Shown: positions 1 to 6,400 of the stretch, piece by piece | Numbering within the stretch: position 1 is the stretch's first letter | How the letters are laid out: every line of letters begins with the position of its first letter | Source of the DNA: Bacteroidota bacterium | GTDB lineage: Bacteria > Bacteroidota > Bacteroidia > Bacteroidales > UBA10428 | Assembly (NCBI GenBank): GCA_024640925.1 | Contig: JAHEEB010000063.1 | Location: forward strand, 3,634 to 10,642 | Direction: 5' to 3' | Length of the DNA stretch: 7,009 nt | The notes under the pieces: model-generated | What the model was told of the DNA's origin: nothing | What the model saw: only the letters and a program-made list of their open reading frames with translations | Database searches by the model: none | Made by a program: the position numbers and the translations under genes

Positions 1-1
1 C

Positions 2-1702
2 TTCCCATCTTTATATGGTCAAAGAAACAATCTTTACAAAGCCATACTGACCAATGCTCTTTCCATTTGCAATTCTATCGGCAATATAGGTTTGGTTCAT
101 CCTGAAAGTATTTATGATGATGCAAAAGGTAAAGATTTAAGAAAATTAATTTATCATAGACTAAAATATCATTTTCAATTTAGAAATGAATTTGGTCTTT
201 TTGCTGAAACTAACGACCACGGTAGAATGGTGTTTAGCATTAATATATATTCAGGAAAAGAATCGGTTATTAATTTTCTATCAATTAATAATTTATTTCA
301 TCCAATTACTATCGAAGATTCATTAAAACATGATGGTAGTGGTTTATGCTTCGGAGAGAAAGTTTTTGACGTTAATTCAAAAAAATACATTTGGAATACT
401 AAGGCTCATAAAGATAGACTAGTAGAGATTACTTCAAATGAATTAAATATAATATCACAATATTATGATGGAAGTAATGATTGGGAATCAGCAAAACTAG
501 TTTCTATTCATTCAAAAAATCTACTTCCAGTTCTTTCAAAAATTGGAAGTTTCACTAAAAGACTTAAAGATTATAATTATTTTGTTACACAATGTTGGAA
601 CGAAGTTTCGGATGTTAAAAATGGTAATATTATTGATATTAGAAATTTTACAAGAGAGGCGAAAATTGACAGCTATGAACTAATATTAAATGCTCCCCAT
701 TTTTATAACTTAAATCCTCTTTATCAAAACCCGAAGAAAGTATATAAAAGTAACAATGATTATGAAATAATTGATTTAACTGATATAAATTCTGAATTTA
801 CTCAAAGGACTAAATTTCTACCCGGTTTACAATTGAATTTATTTAAAGAGAAAATTAAGAATCCTAATAGCCAAGATATCTGGATTGATAAATTTAAATG
901 GGTGGCAAGTAGAAGGCTTAATACTCAGGGCGAAAGAACTTTACAAGCCTCAATTTGTCTTCCTAAAGTTTCACACGTAAATACAGTAATTTCAGTGGTT
1001 TTTGAGAAAACGACAGATTTAGTAGAGTTTACTGGTATTTCTAATTCTCTAATTTTTGATTTTATTTTTAAGACAAAAGGTATATCTGATATTTATCCTA
1101 ATACTATTGAAGGTTTGCCATTAGGGATTGCCAAAGATTATTTAAAAAGATTAAATGTTAGAACTTTGCTACTTAATTGTCTTAATAAATATTATTCACC
1201 GCTTTGGCTAGAAACCTATAATGCAGCTTTTACCAAAGATAGTTGGAGTATTGCTGACCCACGCTTAAAGTCATTTAACACCCTTACGCCGGAATGGAAA
1301 TGGGAAACCCCATTGCGCAATTATTTCGAGCGTCGCATGGCATTGGTTGAGATTGATGTAATTGTTGCTATGGCACTGGGCTTAACCTTAGAAGAGTTGG
1401 TTTTAATATACAATGTTCAGTTCCCTGTATTGCAGCAAAACGAAGACGATACCTGGTACGACCAACACGGCAATATTGTTTTCACCTGTAGCAAAGGTCT
1501 CACCGGCGTAGGCCTCGACCGCCCCCAATGGGAACAGGTAAAGGATAACACCGAAGGTCAATTGGTAGAACACACCATAACCAAAAGCGAGCTATACCAG
1601 GGCAAAAAAGTAACCTACTACCCACCATTCGGGAAATGCGACCGGGTGGAGGATTATACGAGGGCTTGGGAGCATTTTAGTAAGGTATTGGGGCATAACT
1701 AA
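2..1702 (+). CDS. Eco57I-like class I DNA methyltransferase, C-terminal part (5' end outside window)
   Basis: The reading frame is open from base 2 to the TAA at 1700-1702, giving 566 codons. The TTG at 92 is not the real start, because the frame continues upstream with sensible protein. By family resemblance this is the C-terminal part of a large adenine-type DNA methyltransferase of the Eco57I/COG1002 kind, such as those found in type IIG and DISARM-like loci. The support is a block LVHPESIYDD...LKYHFQF.NE..LF...FSINIY (about residues 31-85 of the visible part) and a C-terminal block with ALVEIDVIVAMALGLTLEEL (447-466), VQFPVLQQ (472-479), WYDQHGNIVFT and a final CDR.EDYTRAWEHF. The SAM-binding and NPPY catalytic motifs are not visible and should lie upstream. 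The middle part, roughly residues 90-400, is probably the target-recognition region; it is very AT-rich (17-27% GC in sampled lines) while the last 160 residues reach 47-60%. It would methylate host DNA to mark self. The family call is fairly sure; the system name is not. Confidence 0.8.
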   Translation, partial: FPSLYGQRNNLYKAILTNALSICNSIGNIGLVHPESIYDDAKGKDLRKLIYHRLKYHFQFRNEFGLFAETNDHGRMVFSINIYSGKESVINFLSINNLFHPITIEDSLKHDGSGLCFGEKVFDVNSKKYIWNTKAHKDRLVEITSNELNIISQYYDGSNDWESAKLVSIHSKNLLPVLSKIGSFTKRLKDYNYFVTQCWNEVSDVKNGNIIDIRNFTREAKIDSYELILNAPHFYNLNPLYQNPKKVYKSNNDYEIIDLTDINSEFTQRTKFLPGLQLNLFKEKIKNPNSQDIWIDKFKWVASRRLNTQGERTLQASICLPKVSHVNTVISVVFEKTTDLVEFTGISNSLIFDFIFKTKGISDIYPNTIEGLPLGIAKDYLKRLNVRTLLLNCLNKYYSPLWLETYNAAFTKDSWSIADPRLKSFNTLTPEWKWETPLRNYFERRMALVEIDVIVAMALGLTLEELVLIYNVQFPVLQQNEDDTWYDQHGNIVFTCSKGLTGVGLDRPQWEQVKDNTEGQLVEHTITKSELYQGKKVTYYPPFGKCDRVEDYTRAWEHFSKVLGHN

Positions 1703-1703
1703 C

Positions 1704-1716
1704 ACCTAATCCCTAA
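1704..1716. repeat. Degenerate CCTAATCCCTAA repeat, left copy
   Basis: Directly after the methyltransferase stop lies ACCTAATCCCTAA. The words ACCTAATCC and AATCCCTAA both recur at 3439-3447 and 3429-3437, at the end of abiEii. The two copies therefore bracket the abiE segment. My impression is that such short C-rich CCTAAT tracts are common between genes in some Bacteroidota, so they may be a genomic background repeat rather than a dedicated boundary. Confidence 0.5.
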
Positions 1717-1723
1717 CAACTAG

Positions 1724-1754
1724 TTGAACTTGTCGCAAAAATTGGCAATATTTG
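1724..1754 (+). promoter_or_regulatory. Candidate Bacteroidota-type promoter for the abiE operon
   Basis: TTG at 1724-1726 is followed, after 20 bases, by AATATTTG at 1747-1754, one mismatch from the Bacteroidota -7 box TAnnTTTG. The start of transcription would fall near 1761, about 50 bases before the abiEi ATG. The first palindrome (1731-1759) covers the spacer and the -7 box, as expected for a repressed promoter. A second TAnnTTTG-like string at 1800-1807 (TAGATTTA) is too close to the ATG and has no TTG at the right distance. The call is tentative because both boxes are short and the region is AT-rich. Confidence 0.4.
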
Positions 1755-1759
1755 CGACA
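1731..1759. promoter_or_regulatory. Palindromic operator 1, probable AbiEi binding site
   Basis: This is a 29-bp near-perfect palindrome centred on base 1745. The outer arms TGTCGCAAA and TTTGCGACA match exactly, then one mismatched pair is followed by ATTG/CAAT, so 13 of 14 pairs match. Its half-sites, TCGCAAAAATT and (other strand) TCGCAAATATT, closely match those of the second palindrome. Characterised AbiEi proteins repress their own operon by binding paired inverted repeats in the promoter, and position and pairing fit that here. No T-run follows on either strand, so it is not an obvious intrinsic terminator. Confidence 0.65.
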
Positions 1760-1764
1760 GAAAA

Positions 1765-1791
1765 TTCACAAATATTTACCAAAATTGTGAA
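1765..1791. promoter_or_regulatory. Palindromic operator 2, probable AbiEi binding site
   Basis: The arms TTCACAA (1765-1771) and TTGTGAA (1785-1791) are exact inverted copies centred on base 1778, 33 bp (about three helical turns) from the centre of operator 1. The half-sites are TCACAAATATT and (other strand) TCACAATTTTG; the first differs from the right half-site of operator 1 at one base of 11. In both palindromes the outer ends of the half-sites span exactly 25 bp. This shared geometry argues for one protein bound twice on the same DNA face, most likely AbiEi. Confidence 0.6.
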
Positions 1792-1812
1792 AAAACACAT
1801 AGATTTACACCT

Positions 1813-2412
1813 ATGCAAAGTGTTGAATATAAAATAGAAAAGACTATAAAATCGAAGCCTAAAGGTCATTTGCTGTTTCCTGATGATTTTAGCCATAGGG
1901 GGTCGGCAGAATCGGTTCGTAAAGCGTTGCAAAGTTTAAAGGAAAAAGGGCTTATTAAAACAGTTGCATACGGAATTTATGTACGCCCGGTAATTGACAA
2001 ATACATTGGTGAGGTGCTTCCATCGGCCGAGGAAGTGGTCAAAGCTATAGCCAAACGCGATAAAATACGATTAGTACCTACAGGCGTTTATGCATTGCAT
2101 GCCTTAGGTTTGAGTACGCAAATACCCTTAAAACTGGTTTTTTTAACCGATGGCGCACCACGTGTTATTAAGGTTGGAAAAAGAACAATAAAACTAAAAA
2201 AAGCTACCCCAAAAAGCCTGAAGGCTAAAGGAAAAATTAGTGCTTTAGCAATTCAGGCATTACGCGAAATAGGCAAGGATAAAGCTACAGATGAGGAAAT
2301 AAACAAAATAGTTAAATTGCTGAAAGAAGAAAATCCCTCCGATTTAAAGTATGACATTGTTCTGGCTCCCGAATGGATTAAGAAAATAATAAAACAGGCT
2401 ATCAATGAATAG
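1813..2412 (+). CDS. abiEi: AbiEi-like type IV antitoxin / autorepressor (DUF6088-like)
   Basis: This 199-residue protein has an N-terminal winged helix followed by a conserved AbiEi-type C-terminal domain. Residues 1-58 hold the DNA-binding part: FPDDFS, a recognition helix around 31-46 (SAESVRKALQSLKEKG) and a wing ending GIYVRP. The second domain shows VPTGVYALHALGLSTQIP (88-105) and VFLTDGAPR (109-117), which I recognise from DUF6088/AbiEi proteins. The basic stretch around 117-140 may contact nucleic acid. In the known AbiE system the antitoxin does not need to bind the toxin stably and represses the operon through promoter inverted repeats; two such palindromes lie just upstream. The ATG at 1813 gives the usual MQSVE.KI opening and no upstream alternative fits better. 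No Shine-Dalgarno sequence is seen. The stop overlaps the start of the toxin gene. I am confident of the family; function is inferred. Confidence 0.9.
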   Translation: MQSVEYKIEKTIKSKPKGHLLFPDDFSHRGSAESVRKALQSLKEKGLIKTVAYGIYVRPVIDKYIGEVLPSAEEVVKAIAKRDKIRLVPTGVYALHALGLSTQIPLKLVFLTDGAPRVIKVGKRTIKLKKATPKSLKAKGKISALAIQALREIGKDKATDEEINKIVKLLKEENPSDLKYDIVLAPEWIKKIIKQAINE

Positions 2413-3451
2413 ATTTTATAATTTGCCCACGGAATCAAAAGAGAGGATTCTCAAAGAAACCGGCGAGAAAAACAACCTGCCTCCCTATGCAGTTGAAAAA
2501 GATTGGTGGGTGGTACAAACCTTAACCATATTGTTTGAACTCGGAATAGGGAAACATTTGGTATTTAAAGGAGGTACCTCGTTGAGTAAGTCATGGGATA
2601 TAATAGAACGGTTTTCAGAAGATGTTGATTTGGCAGTTGACCGGGCTTTTTATGGATTTGAAGGTGAATTGGGCAAGGAAAGAAGAACGAAACTAAGGAA
2701 AAAGGCCAATTCGTACATTAGGGAAACATTGTTTCCGGAATTGCAAAAAGCTTTCGTGGCAATGGGCTTAATGGAAGTAAAAATTGAACTGGAAGAAATT
2801 ACAACCAGCGACCAGGATCCCGTAATCATCAATGTGAATTATCCCAATGTAATCGAATCGCCGGGGTATATCAGGCCTCGGGTCCAGATAGAAATAGGGT
2901 GTCGTTCATTAATAGAACCTTTAGAAAACCGGCCTCTTTTATCGTTGGTTGATGTAACATACCCCGAAGCTCAATTTTCTCAGAAGCCTGTAAATATACC
3001 TTCTGTACTTCCCGAGCGGACATTCCTCGAAAAGATATTCCTGTTGCACGAAGAATTTAAACGTCCCGAAGATAAAATACGAGTCGACCGGTTAAGCCGT
3101 CATTTATATGATGTATACAAATTATCAAACACTGAATTTGCAGCAAAAGCATTATCAAATAAAGAATTATATGAAACTTTGGTAAAACATCGCTACAGTT
3201 TTACACGCATGGGAGGAGTCGATTATAATTTGCATCAACCCCAAACCATTCACATTATTCCAAATCCTGATTTAATGCCAGCCTGGGCTGCCGATTACAA
3301 AACCATGCAGGAACAAATGATTCATGGCGAATCGCCTGGCTTTGAAGAGCTTATCGGTTCATTAAAAAACCTGAATAAGCTAATTAACACGCTTCCATGG
3401 AGAATGGACAGTGTTTTTCCTAAACCCCAATCCCTAATACCTAATCCTTAA
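2405..3451 (+). CDS. abiEii: AbiEii/AbiGii-family nucleotidyltransferase toxin
   Basis: This 348-residue protein carries the DNA polymerase beta-type nucleotidyltransferase signature: FKGGTSLSK at 54-62 (motif I), then SEDVDLAVD at 71-79 with metal-binding D73 and D75, and VQIEIGCRS at 160-168, where E163 is the likely third acid. The family block PERTFLEKIFLLHEE is at 203-217 and RHLYDVYKL at 232-240. The nucleotidyltransferase core looks intact. AbiEii toxins act on cellular RNA or nucleotides; related toxins add pyrimidines to tRNA acceptor ends, but the target here cannot be read from sequence. The ATG lies inside the end of abiEi (ATGAATAG, 8-bp overlap), which suggests translational coupling. 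The last ten residues (PKPQSLIPNP) are simply the translation of a CCTAATCC repeat, so the natural C-terminus probably ended nearer residue 335. The helicase gene follows after 11 bp. The family call is very firm. Confidence 0.95.
   Translation: MNRFYNLPTESKERILKETGEKNNLPPYAVEKDWWVVQTLTILFELGIGKHLVFKGGTSLSKSWDIIERFSEDVDLAVDRAFYGFEGELGKERRTKLRKKANSYIRETLFPELQKAFVAMGLMEVKIELEEITTSDQDPVIINVNYPNVIESPGYIRPRVQIEIGCRSLIEPLENRPLLSLVDVTYPEAQFSQKPVNIPSVLPERTFLEKIFLLHEEFKRPEDKIRVDRLSRHLYDVYKLSNTEFAAKALSNKELYETLVKHRYSFTRMGGVDYNLHQPQTIHIIPNPDLMPAWAADYKTMQEQMIHGESPGFEELIGSLKNLNKLINTLPWRMDSVFPKPQSLIPNP
3426..3451. repeat. Degenerate CCTAATCCCTAA repeat, right copy, overlapping the abiEii end
   Basis: Degenerate units CCCAATCCCTAA, TACCTAATCC and TTAA run through the last codons and the stop of abiEii. 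ACCTAATCC (3439-3447) and AATCCCTAA (3429-3437) are identical to words at 1704-1712 and 1708-1716. The repeat is read in frame as PQSLIPNP, so it has become part of the toxin's C-terminus. It may mark the right boundary of the abiE segment. Confidence 0.5.
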
Positions 3452-3462
3452 AACCTGACAAA

Positions 3463-6400
3463 ATGCTTCCATTACACCAGGCATACGAAATTAAAGAAGC
3501 CATTAGGGAATACCTTAAAGCTACATTTACCTTTCAACAACCAGAGTTAAATGAAGCTTTCGATAGTTTTATATCGCACCAAAGGAACGGAATTTTTAAA
3601 GGCCCTTATATTTCAATTAAGTTGCCTTTTGTAAAAGCAAATGCTTCAGATACAATGCCACTGGAAATTGCACCTTCGTTTGTGCCCTACAAACATCAAA
3701 TGCTGGCATTCGAGAGGCTAAGTTCACAAAATGGCCATATTCCTCTACCAACAATACTCACCACCGGAACTGGTTCAGGAAAAACGGAATCATTTCTTTT
3801 CCCATTATTCGATTATTGCTATTCAAACCGAAATAAACGGGGTGTAAAAGCAATTATTTTATATCCAATGAATGCTTTGGCTACAGACCAGGCAAGTCGT
3901 ATAGCCAAAACTATTTTTGCCGATCCCCGACTAAAAGGAAAAATCACAGCCGGTTTGTTTATTGGCGAAGGTACCGATAACAAAAGTTCAAAAACCCAAA
4001 AGAAATACCCAATGGAAATGGGCGCCGAAAATATTATAGAACATCGAGAAGCAATTTTGGCTAGTCCTCCCGATATTCTGCTTACAAACTTTAAGATGCT
4101 CGATTATGCATTAATGCGCAACAAATTCCATAATCTTTGGCATGATAATTTTAAGAATAATGAATTATTGAAATTCCTTGTCCTTGACGAACTTCACACA
4201 TACGATGGAGCTCAGGGATCCGATGTTGCCAACCTCATTCGTCGGTTAAAACTTAAATTAAATATACCAGAAAACCATCTTTGCCCCATTGGCACATCTG
4301 CCACCATCGGAATTGGCAATGATGCTAAAAAATTGCTTATAGATTATGCCTCCAAGCTATTTGAAGAAGACATAATGGAAGATGCTGTGATTGAAGAGTC
4401 CCGGTTAGCACTTAATGAGTTTTTTGGAGAAGAAGTGTCAGAAGATATATTCCCTACTCCAAATGAGGTTTTAGCCTCTATTTTAACTCCTGCTGATGAT
4501 GCCATCTCATACATTGAGCGCCAAATGCAACTTTGGAAAATTGACAATAAAATACCATTTACCCAGCTAGGGCATCGATTAATGAAAATTGAATTTTTCA
4601 GGCAACTAATCGATATTACTTCCAGAGGTATTCAGAACATGGATGAGTTAGTTACAGGATTATCAATGGTGAATAGCCAATTTGCCGCATTATATGAAAA
4701 CCTCAAATTGGAAAGTATCAAATCCCTTATTACACTTATATCGTATGCCAGGGTATTGGAGGGGAAGAATGAATTTCCTTTTTTATATGTACAATCACAA
4801 TTGTGGATTCGTGGTTTATTAGGGGTTTCGCGTATAGTTCAAAACACACCTGTTTTTGTTTGGAATAACGAAAAGATTGAGGAAAGCACAAATATTCTTC
4901 CTCCTTATTTTTGTCGTGAATGCGGCAGCTCAGGATGGATTGGACTTAAGCGTGAAAATGCCGATACATTTGAAGGCGACCTAAAAACAATTTATGATAG
5001 GTTCTTTAGTCATAACAAGAATATTTTTTTTGTTTTTCCATACAAGGAAGATGCACTGGCTGAAGATTATAAAGATGCTGAAATTGAAGACGAATATTTA
5101 AATCCGGCTAATCTTGGCTTGTATTCGAAGAATAAAGAGGGCTATATCAGGATTTTAAGGTGTAGGAAAATAAATAACACTAAAATCGATTTGGTTTGCC
5201 CACATTGCAATACTCGTAATACAATTGCCCTAATCGGAACAGGAGTTGCATCACTTGCTTCGGTTTCATCGGGTCAGGTTTTAGCTTCCAATTTGGATAT
5301 AACTTCGGGAAAAGACCGTAAGGCATTAATCTTTACAAATAGTGTTCAGGATGCTGCACATCAGGCCGGTTTTATCGAAGCCCGGAATTTTAGATTTACC
5401 TTTCGCACCGCATTACAATTTATCATCAACAAGAATGAACAACCGATAAAACTAACTGAATTATACAAACAGTTTGTCGATTTTTGGTCTCAACATAGCG
5501 ATCCGAACAATGAATTGCCTGTGGAAGCATATTTGTATAAGTTTTTTCCTACAGATTATGTAGGTAACTTAAAGATTGATGCTTTTAAAAATGGAAAGGA
5601 AAGCTTTAGAAAAGGTTTTGTTGAAGAATTTAATAAGCGAATTTTTTGGGAAATTGATTCAGAATTTGGATATAACGCAACCATTGGCCGAACCCTTGAA
5701 AAATCAGGTGTTTCAACAGCTTTTATTGATATTAACAGGTTACAGACCGTTTACGGACAAATGAAATTTTGGTTGGCCGACAATGGACTGAATATCATTA
5801 AAGAAGAACACTTTATAAAGTTTGCTACTGGTTTTTTATACAGATTAAGGACCCGTGGAGGCATTGATCATGAATTTCTTAAAAAATTCAGAACAGAACG
5901 GTCGAATTATTACCTTATTACTCGTAAAACAAATCCACAACATACTTTCATTAAAAACTTCGGGAGAAATACCCGATTGCCAAAATTTGTAACCAACGAA
6001 ACTTCTCAGTATGCCAAAATATTTGATATTACCAATGTTCGGGTTGAAGTTAAAAATAACTGGTATCATCAATATTTCAGAAAATGTTTTTTTGTACCAA
6101 CAGGTGATGTCTCATCCGAAAGCCTTTTAATTAATGACTTCTTTGAGAAATTTCTCGAATATCTCGACAGCGAGCATATCCTAGATAAAAAAATAGCTGC
6201 GGGAGTTAAAAATTATGGCCTAAATCCCTCTGAAATATCAATAACTAAAGATGTTGCCCAATTTAGTTGTAACAAATGCGGGCATATAATAAGTCATCAT
6301 AGTAATTCTATCGATATTATTTCGAAAATGCCCTGTGTCCAATATAACTGTTCTGGGAGCTATGAGTTCTTCATAAACGAAGCTTATAATTATTACAAAA

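Noticed and set aside
92..94. TTG at 92 as the start codon of the methyltransferase
   Set aside because: The same frame is open to the left edge and encodes plausible protein leading into the conserved LVHPE block, so the gene starts outside the window.
1717..1726. Perfect 10-bp palindrome CAACTAGTTG
   Set aside because: It is short, unrelated to the TCRCAA half-sites, and can easily occur by chance; it only overlaps the candidate -33 TTG.
1731..1759. The 29-bp palindrome as a rho-independent terminator of the methyltransferase gene
   Set aside because: The arms are AT-rich, no T-run follows on either strand, and a sibling palindrome with the same half-sites lies next to it, which fits an operator better.
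1800..1807. TAGATTTA as the -7 box of the abiE promoter
   Set aside because: No TTG lies about 20 bases upstream, and transcription would begin at or after the abiEi start codon.
1720..1932. Minus-strand open frame of 70 codons over the abiE promoter and the abiEi start
   Set aside because: It runs antisense to a well-supported gene and its control region, has no recognisable domain, and looks like a chance frame.
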